Positions 15,375 through 25,293 of a stretch of 43,079 nucleotides of DNA are shown one piece after another; within the stretch, counting starts at the first letter, position 1; each line of letters begins with the position of its first letter. Origin of the DNA: Prevotella sp. (lineage in GTDB: Bacteria; Bacteroidota; Bacteroidia; Bacteroidales; Bacteroidaceae); the NCBI GenBank assembly GCA_017483805.1, contig JAFUUL010000014.1, positions 1 to 43,079 of the forward strand. The letters are read 5' to 3'. The notes below the pieces were generated by a model. That model worked only from the letters and a program-made list of their open reading frames with translations. It was not told the DNA's origin and did not search any database. A program made the position numbers and the translations under genes.

Positions 15375-18300
15375 ATGAGACACATGAAAGAACACTGTGT
15401 GATGCGCGTGGAGGCTATACGCCGACTCGCGTTACTGCTGCTCTGCCTGGTCTGCTCCACTGGGGCTTTTGCACAGAGCAGGGTGACGGGTACTGTTGTT
15501 GACGCCACGGGTGAACCGATCATCGGTGCCAGCGTCATGGTGAAAGGTACTTCAAACGGTGCCGTGACTGACTACGATGGCAAGTTTACCATCAATCAGG
15601 TTCCCTCGAATGCCAACATTGTCATTTCCTATCTGGGCTTCCGCACTCAGACCGTACCAGTGGATGGCAAGCAGAACTTCAGCATCTCGCTCGAGGAGGA
15701 CAAGCAGATGCTGGACGAGGTGGTGGTAGTGGGCTACGGCGTGCAGCGCAAGAGCGACGTGACCGGTGCCCTGACCCGCGTGGGCGAAAAGGAACTGAAC
15801 GCGAAGCCTGTGTCGAACGCCTTCGAGGCCCTGCAGGGCAAGGCTGCCGGCGTGGACATCACCTCGAGCGAGCGTCCGGGTACGGTGGGTAGCATCAAGA
15901 TCCGTGGTACTCGTTCGCTCAACGCCAGCAGTTCACCACTCTATGTCGTTGACGGAGTGCCCTTGCAGTCTGGTGGCATCGAGACCTTGAATCCCCGCGA
16001 TATCGAGTCTATCGACATCTTGAAGGATGCCTCTTCTACTGCTATCTATGGTAGCCGTGGCGCCAATGGCGTGGTGCTCATCACCACCAAGCGTGGCCAG
16101 GAAGGCAAGATGCAGTTGACCTACAATGGTACAATGACCTTCGAAAAGATTGTTGATAAGAGTCCTGCCATGTCTGCCAGCGACTATATCACATGGCGCC
16201 GTTGGGCCTACTACAACTCGGCTCCTGACCGCTATACACCTGGTGACCAGCCTACACTGGAACAGGATCGTTCGTTCTTCTCTGGTGACGAGGTGGCTTG
16301 GGCCAACATTGAAAAGGGCTGGGCAAGCGGTACTTGGGATGGTTCAAAGGTGACCGACACCGACTGGACCGACTTTGTGACTCGTACTGGTGTTACCCAG
16401 GAGCACACAGTCAGTGCTCGTGGCGGTTCGAAGAATCTGACAGGAAGCGTCTCTTTCGGCTATCTGAACAACAAGGGTACGCAGAAGGGGCAGGAGTATG
16501 ACCGTTACAACCTGAGTGCTACTGCCGACGTGCAGGCTAAGCCTTGGTTCAAGGCTGGCGGTTCGCTGAATGTTAGTTACAGCGAGCAGAAGTATGGCTT
16601 CTCCCGCACAGGTCAGTCCAGCAATTCTGGTCCTACCGATATCTATGGTGCTGCCAAGAGCATTCTGCGCTATGCACAGCCCTACGACGATGCCGGCAAT
16701 ATCATACTGGTGCCTGGTGGTTCGGTGAGCAACACCTATACTATCATTGACGAATGGAACAAGTCGAAGGATAACCGTCAAGTCTTCCGCGCTCTGGGCA
16801 GTTTCTACAGCCAGATTGACTTCGGAAAGATCTGGAAGCCACTGGAGGGCTTGCAGTATAAGTTGCAGTTTGGTCCCGACTTCCGTTTCTATCGTTCGGG
16901 CATTTTCATCGATGCCTCATCTGCAGCCCGTGGCGGTGGTAACAACTATGCTACTCGCAACGACACCCGCAACTTCGCTTGGACTCTTGACAACATGATT
17001 CTCTACAACAAGACCTTGGGCGAGCACACCTTTGGTGTTACTCTGTTGCAGTCGGCTTCTAAGAGCAATCAGGAAACCAGCGCATTGCACGCAGAGCGTA
17101 TTCCTCTGGCTTCATTCCTCTGGAACTATATGGGTTCGGTGGATATTACAGAGTCGGCCAACAAGGCCACGATGGGTACAGGCTTGACAGAATATGCCCT
17201 TTCATCATATATGGCCCGTGTAAACTATTCGTGGAAAGACCGCTACCTGCTGACTGCCAGTGCCCGTTGGGATGGTAGCAGTGTGCTGGCCGAAGGCAAC
17301 AAGTGGGACTTCTTCCCCTCTATGGCCCTGGGTTGGCGCATGGAGCAGGAAGACTTCCTGAAGGATGTCAACTGGCTGGATCAGTTGAAGGTGCGTCTGG
17401 GTGTTGGTGTGACTGGCAACTCTGCCGTCGATGCCTATGGCACGCTGGGTGTCATCAGTTCCTATTGGATGCCTTTCAGCCCCGGTAACTCTCAGATCTT
17501 GGTCACCAACGAGCCTTATTACACCAGTGGTTCCAACAAGATGCCTAACAAGAACCTGTCGTGGGAGAAGACCACTCAGTGGAACTTCGGTATTGACTTC
17601 AGCGTTTTGAAGGGTCGCATCGGCGGTACCATCGATCTCTACACATCTACGACTAAGGACCTGCTCATGCTGATGACCGTGCCTTCGCTCTCCGGCTATC
17701 CTTCGATGATGGACAACGTGGGTAAGACCAGCAACAAGGGTCTTGAGTTGACACTGAATACCATTCCTGTGCTGACAGACGACTTCATGTGGCAATCGAA
17801 CCTGAACCTGGCATGGCAGAAGGACAAGATTGAGGAACTCTCGAATGGTAAGGAAGACGATATCAACAATGCCTGGTTCATTGGCGAGAGCATTGCCGTC
17901 TACTATGGCTACGAGAATGCTGGTCTGTGGCAGGAGGGCGATGCCGAGGAGATGGCTAAGTTCAATGCCAATGGCGAGAACTTCTCGGCAGGTATGGTTC
18001 GTCCCGTCGATCAGAATGGTGACTACAAGATTGATGATGAGGACCGTGTTATCCTGGGCAATCAGAATCCGCGTCTCACTGCAGGCTGGTCTAACACCTT
18101 GACATGGAAGGGCTTCGAACTGTCACTCGAACTTCAGGGTCGCTTCAAGTATATGGTCAACACCGGTGGTGAAGGACAGTATGGCATGTATCAGCAGCGT
18201 GAGATTGACTACTGGCGTCCTGACAACACTGGTGCTGAATGGCAGAAGCCTATCTATAGCACGGGTGGCGGTGACAAGAAGGCAGCCCTGTTGGGCTTCA

Positions 18301-18512
18301 AGGATGCTTCGTTCATCAAGATCCGCAACCTCTCACTGGGTTACAATCTCGATAAGAGCATCTGCCAGACTCTGGGCATCAATGGTGCTAAAATCTACGT
18401 GCAGGGCAAGAACTTGGGTATGCTCTATTCGTCGGTTGACTTCATGGATTTGGATACAGGTGCTACCTATTACAACCGTGGCTTCACCGTAGGTTTGTCG
18501 GTTGACTTCTAA
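15375..18512 (+). CDS. SusC-like TonB-dependent outer-membrane transporter (second copy)
   Basis: A 1045-aa paralogue of the upstream SusC with the same layout: signal peptide to GAFAQ, carboxypeptidase-regulatory-like domain, DEVVVVGYG segment, plug, and 22-strand-type barrel ending in VDF. The N-terminal 125 residues differ from copy one by only a few substitutions, while the plug and barrel are clearly diverged. This suggests two pairs taking related but distinct ligands. No STN domain is present. It is followed 46 bp later by its own susD. Confidence 0.93.
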   Translation: MRHMKEHCVMRVEAIRRLALLLLCLVCSTGAFAQSRVTGTVVDATGEPIIGASVMVKGTSNGAVTDYDGKFTINQVPSNANIVISYLGFRTQTVPVDGKQNFSISLEEDKQMLDEVVVVGYGVQRKSDVTGALTRVGEKELNAKPVSNAFEALQGKAAGVDITSSERPGTVGSIKIRGTRSLNASSSPLYVVDGVPLQSGGIETLNPRDIESIDILKDASSTAIYGSRGANGVVLITTKRGQEGKMQLTYNGTMTFEKIVDKSPAMSASDYITWRRWAYYNSAPDRYTPGDQPTLEQDRSFFSGDEVAWANIEKGWASGTWDGSKVTDTDWTDFVTRTGVTQEHTVSARGGSKNLTGSVSFGYLNNKGTQKGQEYDRYNLSATADVQAKPWFKAGGSLNVSYSEQKYGFSRTGQSSNSGPTDIYGAAKSILRYAQPYDDAGNIILVPGGSVSNTYTIIDEWNKSKDNRQVFRALGSFYSQIDFGKIWKPLEGLQYKLQFGPDFRFYRSGIFIDASSAARGGGNNYATRNDTRNFAWTLDNMILYNKTLGEHTFGVTLLQSASKSNQETSALHAERIPLASFLWNYMGSVDITESANKATMGTGLTEYALSSYMARVNYSWKDRYLLTASARWDGSSVLAEGNKWDFFPSMALGWRMEQEDFLKDVNWLDQLKVRLGVGVTGNSAVDAYGTLGVISSYWMPFSPGNSQILVTNEPYYTSGSNKMPNKNLSWEKTTQWNFGIDFSVLKGRIGGTIDLYTSTTKDLLMLMTVPSLSGYPSMMDNVGKTSNKGLELTLNTIPVLTDDFMWQSNLNLAWQKDKIEELSNGKEDDINNAWFIGESIAVYYGYENAGLWQEGDAEEMAKFNANGENFSAGMVRPVDQNGDYKIDDEDRVILGNQNPRLTAGWSNTLTWKGFELSLELQGRFKYMVNTGGEGQYGMYQQREIDYWRPDNTGAEWQKPIYSTGGGDKKAALLGFKDASFIKIRNLSLGYNLDKSICQTLGINGAKIYVQGKNLGMLYSSVDFMDLDTGATYYNRGFTVGLSVDF

Positions 18513-18558
18513 TCTGTGAGTGCGTATACATTATTATATAAAATAAGGAAATACCAAT

Positions 18559-20754
18559 ATGAAATATATCAATAGCAAATTAGTTTGCGGTGCTTTGTCG
18601 CTCTGTGCTGTTATGAGTTTCTCTTCATGCGGCGACGACTTCCTGAAGGAGGATGCCGGTCACCTCTATACCGACGCACTGCTCGAGACTGAAGATGGCG
18701 CCCTGAAGATGGCTGCGGGTCTCTATGGAAATATTCGCTGGCACTTTGGCTACGAGTGGGCCTATGGCATCACGCTTTACGGATGCGACGAGTTCACCAC
18801 TGGTGCCGATAATACTTCTGACATCTGGAATACCTATGACAACAACCTGAATCCGCTGGACTTCACCAAGGCTCTGGGTGCCCCTAACAACAACTGCCCG
18901 GCCGTGTCGGCTCTGTGGAACCAGATGTATTATGGCATATCTACTGCCAACTTGGTCATTTCAAAGGCCTCGATGGTGTCCGACGAGGATAGTCGTAACA
19001 AGGCTCTTGGCGAAGCCCACTTCCTGCGTGGCTATAACTACTATCGCCTGTTTGCACAGTATGGTGGAGTGGTCCTGCAGACCGAGCCTGCCAATGGCGA
19101 GGTGAAGAAAGACTACACCCGCTCTACTGCCGAGGAAACTCTGAATCAGGTCATTGCCGACTTCGAGGAGGCTTATAAACTGCTGCCCACCAATAAATGG
19201 CGTGGCAATGGCACTTGGACTAAGTACACTGCTGCCCACTTCCTGGCCAAGGCGCTGCTGTTCCGTCAGTCTGAGCGTTGCAACGATTGGAACAGTGGCT
19301 ATGACAAGACAGCAGACCTGAACCGCGTTATTGCCCTGTGCGATGAGGTCATCGCTGCTTGCCCGCTGGCTGCAAACTATAGTGACCTCTATGCTAACTG
19401 GACGGGTGTCAATTGCCCCAACGAGGGTCTCAGCGAAATTCTGATGGCTGCTGAACACAATGGCGATGCAACCACTCAGGGACGCTTTGGCAATCGTACC
19501 TACAACTACTTCTCGCCCCAGTTCTCCAACTTCTCTGGTGGTTGGGTGCGTCGTGGTGCCTATATTGGTGAGATGGACTTCCAGCGTTGCCGTCCTACAG
19601 AGTACACTTACTCTGCATTTGACAACGTGAATGATGCCCGTATGTGGAAGACCTTCAAGACTGTCTACGGCCTGAACAACATTGGTGTGACAAAGAAGGT
19701 GAAAGATGCAAACGGAAAGGACATCACCGTCTACGATCGCGACAAGGTGGCTGCCGACAACGGTATCCAGTTGGCACAGGTGCCTGAACCCGGTGATCAG
19801 GGTATCATCTTCATCCTGAATAAGAAGAACGACAACCGCTTCGACGGCGAGCCCTTTGGTACTTTTGGACGTGGCGGACAGGCGCACTCCTTTGTCAATC
19901 CTGAGACGGGCAAGTGGGTGCCCAATGCCTTCCCTCTGTTCATGAACGGTCAGTACGTGCTCTATAACTATGGTGTCAGCGGCAACACCGCTACCTCTAA
20001 TGTCTTCTGCGGCATCAACAAGACCGCTGACGGCAGCCGTACTGCAGAGAAGGGTGATGCCCACCGCGATGTCATCATGGCCCGCACAGGCGAAACCTAT
20101 CTCATCAAGGCTGAGGCTCAGGTGCGCCAGGGTAAGTATCAGGACGCTATTGCCACAATCAACGTGCTCCGTGCACGTGCTCAGTGGAAACAGGGTGAGG
20201 ATCGTAGTTTCTACACTGATGGCTCGATGGCATTCCTGAAGGCTGACGGCGGTATGGCAGACAACAGTATCGCTGGCAACAACTCTAACTGCACAGGACT
20301 CGGCACGAACGATCAGACCAAGAAACTCACAATGAGCGAGGCCTACTATGCTTCTCACACCCATTCGAACACCTATTACCTGTCTACGGGTATTGCCGAA
20401 ACTACTGATGCTTCTGACCTCCAAATTGCCAGTTACACGCAACTGCCTCAGGAGGACGAGGATATTCTGGCTGCTATCGGTGCTACGAGTGACTACGACC
20501 GTATGCTGAACTTTGTATTCAACGAGCGTACCCGTGAGTTGCTGGGTGAGTGGAACCGTTGGGAGGAACTCTCTCGTGCTGGTCTGCTCATCAAGCGTGC
20601 CAAGGCTTTCAACCCCGAGGCTAAGAACATTACTGCTGGTAAGCACGAGTTACGTCCCATTCCGCAGGCCTTCATCGATGTGCTGCAGAACAGCGATGGC
20701 ACAAACCTCTCTGCTGAGCAGAAGGCAGAATGGCAGAATCCTGGCTACAAATAA
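18559..20754 (+). CDS. SusD-like surface glycan-binding lipoprotein (second copy)
   Basis: A 731-aa SusD-family lipoprotein with the lipobox at Cys24 (SFSSC), followed by GDDFLKED, a good surface-export signal. It has the family's EAHFLRGYNYYRL helix and the NERTRELLGEWNRWEELSR and LRPIPQ C-terminal segments. It contains internal stretches absent from copy one (for example around KDANGKDITVYDRDK), which may alter the glycan site. It ends the locus and is followed by a terminator. Confidence 0.93.
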   Translation: MKYINSKLVCGALSLCAVMSFSSCGDDFLKEDAGHLYTDALLETEDGALKMAAGLYGNIRWHFGYEWAYGITLYGCDEFTTGADNTSDIWNTYDNNLNPLDFTKALGAPNNNCPAVSALWNQMYYGISTANLVISKASMVSDEDSRNKALGEAHFLRGYNYYRLFAQYGGVVLQTEPANGEVKKDYTRSTAEETLNQVIADFEEAYKLLPTNKWRGNGTWTKYTAAHFLAKALLFRQSERCNDWNSGYDKTADLNRVIALCDEVIAACPLAANYSDLYANWTGVNCPNEGLSEILMAAEHNGDATTQGRFGNRTYNYFSPQFSNFSGGWVRRGAYIGEMDFQRCRPTEYTYSAFDNVNDARMWKTFKTVYGLNNIGVTKKVKDANGKDITVYDRDKVAADNGIQLAQVPEPGDQGIIFILNKKNDNRFDGEPFGTFGRGGQAHSFVNPETGKWVPNAFPLFMNGQYVLYNYGVSGNTATSNVFCGINKTADGSRTAEKGDAHRDVIMARTGETYLIKAEAQVRQGKYQDAIATINVLRARAQWKQGEDRSFYTDGSMAFLKADGGMADNSIAGNNSNCTGLGTNDQTKKLTMSEAYYASHTHSNTYYLSTGIAETTDASDLQIASYTQLPQEDEDILAAIGATSDYDRMLNFVFNERTRELLGEWNRWEELSRAGLLIKRAKAFNPEAKNITAGKHELRPIPQAFIDVLQNSDGTNLSAEQKAEWQNPGYK

Positions 20755-20788
20755 GTCGGCGACTCTCTGATTCCAAATCAAATAAGGA

Positions 20789-20824
20789 AGCACCACCCGC
20801 ACATCGTTGCAGGTGGTGCTCTTT
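20789..20824 (+). terminator. Terminator after the second susC-susD pair
   Basis: AGCACCACC (20789-20797) and GGTGGTGCT (20812-20820) form a 9-bp GC-rich stem followed by CTTTG. The T-run is short. Confidence 0.7.
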
Positions 20825-20886
20825 GTTGGGAGGGGGCGGTGAAAAGGGGAAATAAGGCTGGGGACTGATCTTTTTGGCGATAATTG

Positions 20887-20918
20887 TTTGGTGATGTGAG
20901 GATAAACGTGTAACTTTG
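20887..20918 (+). promoter_or_regulatory. Promoter of the membrane kinase gene
   Basis: TTTG (20887-20890), a 20-nt spacer and TAACTTTG (20911-20918) give a full consensus match. The kinase therefore has its own promoter and is not simply read through from the SusCD genes. Confidence 0.8.
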
Positions 20919-20947
20919 CAGCAGATAATGTGAAAAAGGAATACGCT

Positions 20948-22711
20948 ATGAATGAGAATATGCTCCCAGTAGGCACACTGTTGCGGGGTGGTGACCTCCG
21001 CGTGGAGAGGCAACTCGGTGCAGGTGGCTTCGGCAATACGTATGTGGTGCGCAACACCGTGTTCGACGAACGCTTCGCCATGAAGGAATTTTTCATGAAG
21101 GGCATCAATATGCGCTATGGTCAGAAGGTGACGGTCAGCGTGCCGGACAATCACGCCTCGTTCGACGGCCAGCGGGAGAAGTTCAAGAAAGAAGCCCTCC
21201 GCCTGCGGCGGCTGAAGAGTCCCCACATCGTGGAGGTGCATGACCTGTTCGAGGAGAACGGCACCGTCTACTATGTGATGGACTATATTGACGGCCAGTC
21301 GCTGGCCGACATGCTGAAGCAGCAGCGCAAGCCTCTCACCGAGACCGAGGTGCGTCGGATCCTGCCACAGGTGCTGGAGGCACTCGACGCGGTGCACCAG
21401 CAGCACATCTGGCACCTGGACATCAAGCCGGGCAACATCATGGTCGACCGTCAGGGCACGGCCTACCTGATCGACTTCGGTGCCAGCAAGCAGATGCGCG
21501 GTTCGGATGGCGTGTCGCAGGCCACCTCGTCGGCTCTCTGCTATACGCCGGGCTACGCCCCGATGGAGCAGGTGGAGCAGGCGATGGACAAGTTTGGGCC
21601 GTGGACCGACTTCTATGCGCTGGGCGCCACGCTCTTCACGTTGCTGACCAACCAACAGCCGCCTTCGCTGACGGGCATCAACGAGGATGGGGCCTTCGCC
21701 TATCCGCAACCGGTCAGCCAGCAGATGCAGGCCTTGATCAAGTGGATGATGAGCCTCAGTCGCAACAAGCGTCCGCAGTCGGTGGCTCAGATCCGCCAGT
21801 TTCTGGGCCAGCAGAAAGAGGCAAAGCCTGAGAAGACGAACTCGGCGGACACCGTGCTTCACCCTGCAACTGCCGATGATTCGCCAGAGACCATACTGAC
21901 CCCTCAGACCGAATCCTCTCCCAAACGTAAGCGCAGCATCATTACCACCCTGTTCCTCTGGCTGTTCTTCGGTGTAGGCGTCATCGCCTTCTTTGCTGGA
22001 CTCATCTGGGGTGTGCCCGACAATCTGTCTGCTTTTGTCAGAGGCGACTGGACACCTTGTACATATTCCAGCCCAGACAATTTTGGTCTGCCCATCATGT
22101 TTCTTGGCATTAGTGTGATGGTGGGCATTGGCCTGCTCATCAGGTGGAAACGGTTCGGATTTTGGTTGATGGTTTTGCTGCAGTTGATGATCAGTATATC
22201 CTCTATCAGCGGCGAGGAAGGACTGTTTGCTGCCTATCTGGTCTTTTCTGCCATCTTCGATTTGCTGGTGTTCCTGCTAATGAAGATTCCCGTCCGAGTA
22301 ATCAAGGATAAGCCTCGTCGCTCGGCGTGGAAACAGAGTAGCCCGTCGTCGATCTTTGGCTGGATCATCGGCACGCTGGCCGCCCTCTGGATAGTCTTTG
22401 TCTTGATATTCCCACCAATCTATGCCGCAACCCGAGGCATGAAGCATAACTTCTATAAAGCGGGCTTCTATCAGATTCAGTGCGACTTGGGCAATTACCA
22501 TAATGCTTATCTATTGGCAGAAGCCTATCTGAATTACGATTTCTGGTACTATCACAACAATCCATCGGCGATAACCAGTGACAATCAGCAGAACAGGGCC
22601 ATGGCTGCTTACTATTTGCGAATAGAGCGTGACAGGGTCGTCAGGCGTGATTATCTGGAGAGAGGCTATCTGGAGAGAATTGACTCGTATATCGAAATGC
22701 TGGGTGAATAG
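20948..22711 (+). CDS. Membrane-anchored Ser/Thr protein kinase
   Basis: A 587-aa Hanks-type kinase with a cytosolic N-terminal catalytic domain (about residues 10-285). It has glycine loop GAGGFGNTY, catalytic lysine Lys46 in FAMKEFF, catalytic loop HLDIKPGNIM (Leu in place of the Arg of HRD), DFGASK, and APMEQ in place of APE. The C-terminal half carries about five hydrophobic helices (starting at TTLFLWLFFGVGV, GLPIMFLGIS, FGFWLMVLLQ, LFAAYLVFSA and FGWIIGTLAA). It has no PASTA repeats. The ATG at 20948 (MNENMLPVG) is preferred over a GTG at 20930, which would leave only a few nucleotides of leader. Substrate is unknown. Confidence 0.85.
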   Translation: MNENMLPVGTLLRGGDLRVERQLGAGGFGNTYVVRNTVFDERFAMKEFFMKGINMRYGQKVTVSVPDNHASFDGQREKFKKEALRLRRLKSPHIVEVHDLFEENGTVYYVMDYIDGQSLADMLKQQRKPLTETEVRRILPQVLEALDAVHQQHIWHLDIKPGNIMVDRQGTAYLIDFGASKQMRGSDGVSQATSSALCYTPGYAPMEQVEQAMDKFGPWTDFYALGATLFTLLTNQQPPSLTGINEDGAFAYPQPVSQQMQALIKWMMSLSRNKRPQSVAQIRQFLGQQKEAKPEKTNSADTVLHPATADDSPETILTPQTESSPKRKRSIITTLFLWLFFGVGVIAFFAGLIWGVPDNLSAFVRGDWTPCTYSSPDNFGLPIMFLGISVMVGIGLLIRWKRFGFWLMVLLQLMISISSISGEEGLFAAYLVFSAIFDLLVFLLMKIPVRVIKDKPRRSAWKQSSPSSIFGWIIGTLAALWIVFVLIFPPIYAATRGMKHNFYKAGFYQIQCDLGNYHNAYLLAEAYLNYDFWYYHNNPSAITSDNQQNRAMAAYYLRIERDRVVRRDYLERGYLERIDSYIEMLGE

Positions 22712-22735
22712 CGAGTCACACTTTTATGGTGGTGT

Positions 22736-22775
22736 GCGTGCCAAATTGTCAGACGCGACAGTTTGGCACGCTTTT
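22736..22775 (+). terminator. Terminator after the kinase gene
   Basis: GCGTGCCAAA (22736-22745) pairs with TTTGGCACGC (22762-22771), extended inside by TGTC/GACA, and TTTT follows. It lies between the kinase and groES. Confidence 0.8.
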
Positions 22776-22779
22776 CGCA
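22764..22779 (+). promoter_or_regulatory. Possible sigma-54-like site upstream of groES (tentative)
   Basis: TGGCACG-CTTT-TCGCA has the GG-N10-GC spacing of a sigma-54 promoter (GG at 22765-22766, GC at 22777-22778). It overlaps the 3' arm of the kinase terminator, so it could be coincidence. I see no TAnnTTTG box and no CIRCE inverted repeat in this gap. Confidence 0.25.
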
Positions 22780-22830
22780 TAGGGTGTGGCAGAAATACGT
22801 TAAACATTCAATAAAAACAAAGTAAGTATT

Positions 22831-23103
22831 ATGAACATCAAACCATTAGCAGACCGCGTGCTGGTAGTGCCCGCACCGGCTGAAGAGAAGATTGGCGGAA
22901 TCATTATTCCCGACACCGCAAAAGAGAAGCCCCTACATGGCATCATCAAGGCCGTGGGTAAGGGTACCAAGGACGAGGAGATGATCCTGAAGGAAGGCGA
23001 CGAAGTGCTCTATGGCAAGTATAGCGGCACCGAGATTGAACTCGAGGGTGAGAAATATCTGATGATGCGCCAGAGCGACGTGCTCGCAATAATTGAGAAA
23101 TAA
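22831..23103 (+). CDS. groES: Co-chaperonin GroES
   Basis: The 90-aa cap of the GroEL chamber. It has the normal N-terminus [12 protein letters not shown], a mobile loop around [15 protein letters not shown] and the C-terminal VLAIIEK. Length and order (groES then groEL, 65 bp apart) are standard. Confidence 0.97.
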   Translation: MNIKPLADRVLVVPAPAEEKIGGIIIPDTAKEKPLHGIIKAVGKGTKDEEMILKEGDEVLYGKYSGTEIELEGEKYLMMRQSDVLAIIEK

Positions 23104-23162
23104 ACGATAAATAACCACTGACAGAAATTAGAGTAATTATAATAATTTCTGTCCAAAGATAA

Positions 23163-24797
<1,635 letters not shown>

Positions 24798-24848
24798 TCT
24801 CAGGAAATGATATAGGATAGAGTGTGATTTTGTCACCTCTACTTGGCA

Positions 24849-24890
24849 AAAGGAAATGGGATGTTTTTTAAGCGTCTCATTTCCTTTGAT
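24849..24890 (+). terminator. Terminator after groEL
   Basis: AAAGGAAATGGGA (24849-24861) pairs with TCTCATTTCCTTT (24875-24887) over 13 bp including one G-U pair, with a 13-nt loop. The arm itself ends in TTT followed by GATTT. Confidence 0.75.
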
Positions 24891-24927
24891 TTATGTCAAG
24901 AGCCTATGTTTTTTGAGACTCAAACCC

Positions 24928-24958
24928 TTGCGGGGGGAGAAAATAATGCTTACCTTTG
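24928..24958 (+). promoter_or_regulatory. Promoter of a candidate small RNA
   Basis: TTG (24928-24930), a 20-nt spacer and TACCTTTG (24951-24958). No reading frame starts within the next 140 bp, but an intrinsic terminator does occur. Confidence 0.7.
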
Positions 24959-24961
24959 CAA

Positions 24962-25060
24962 GCAGAAAAGATATTTTTTTGATTTGTTTTAGTAGATTAG
25001 TTTTTAAGTAGTTTGTTTTTGGAGCCGGGTGTCGTGAGACAACCGGCCTTTTCTTTTTCA
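24962..25060 (+). ncRNA. Candidate small RNA between groEL and the small membrane protein gene
   Basis: The gap from 24798 to 25104 holds no gene. It contains a complete promoter (24928-24958) and, about 65 nt after the expected start, a GC-rich hairpin: GCCGG (25024-25028) and TGTC (25030-25033) pair with GACA (25038-25041) and CCGGC (25043-25047), with one G-A mismatch. A T-rich tract runs to about 25059. The predicted transcript is about 90-100 nt: an unstructured, U-rich 5' part and a terminator hairpin, a common sRNA design. I do not recognise the sequence. It could instead be the leader of the downstream gene with an attenuator, but that gene has its own promoter. Confidence 0.5.
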
Positions 25061-25064
25061 TTTA

Positions 25065-25096
25065 TTTGGTGCTTTCAAATAAAGTTATTACCTTTG
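25065..25096 (+). promoter_or_regulatory. Promoter of the small membrane protein and six-hairpin gene
   Basis: TTTG (25065-25068), a 20-nt spacer and TACCTTTG (25089-25096). The -33 element abuts the T-run of the preceding terminator. Only 8 nt separate the -7 box from the ATG at 25105, so the mRNA leader is a few nucleotides at most. Confidence 0.75.
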
Positions 25097-25104
25097 TAGC
25101 CAGT

Positions 25105-25293
25105 ATGAATTGGAAGTTTATTTTGCGCACAACCATCAAGTTCGTGCTGAGCATGCTGGTTTATTATCTGGCTGCCTGGAAGACGGGCAGCCTGTGGTGG
25201 GCCTTCGCAATGGCCCTTGGCTTTATGATTCTGATAGCCATTGCCGAGTCTTACGTGATTGACTGGATAGAAAAGAGAAAGGAGAAGGAGTGA
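25105..25293 (+). CDS. Small membrane protein (62 aa), unknown function
   Basis: Two predicted membrane segments (about residues 11-25 and 30-52) separated by a short KTGS turn and followed by a charged tail WIEKRKEKE. No family is recognised. I chose the ATG at 25105 because it directly follows a consensus promoter. Its TGA stop overlaps the ATG of the next gene (TGATG), which implies translational coupling. A GGAGAAGGAG stretch just upstream could serve as a ribosome site for the next gene. Confidence 0.7.
   Translation: MNWKFILRTTIKFVLSMLVYYLAAWKTGSLWWAFAMALGFMILIAIAESYVIDWIEKRKEKE

Noticed and set aside
9859-18512. ECF sigma/anti-sigma-controlled SusC proteins
   Set aside because: Both SusC proteins go straight from the signal peptide into the carboxypeptidase-like domain with no STN domain, and no sigma or anti-sigma gene is adjacent.
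22772-22830. CIRCE element or another classical heat-shock operator before groES
   Set aside because: No TTAGCACTC/GAGTGCTAA inverted repeat is present.
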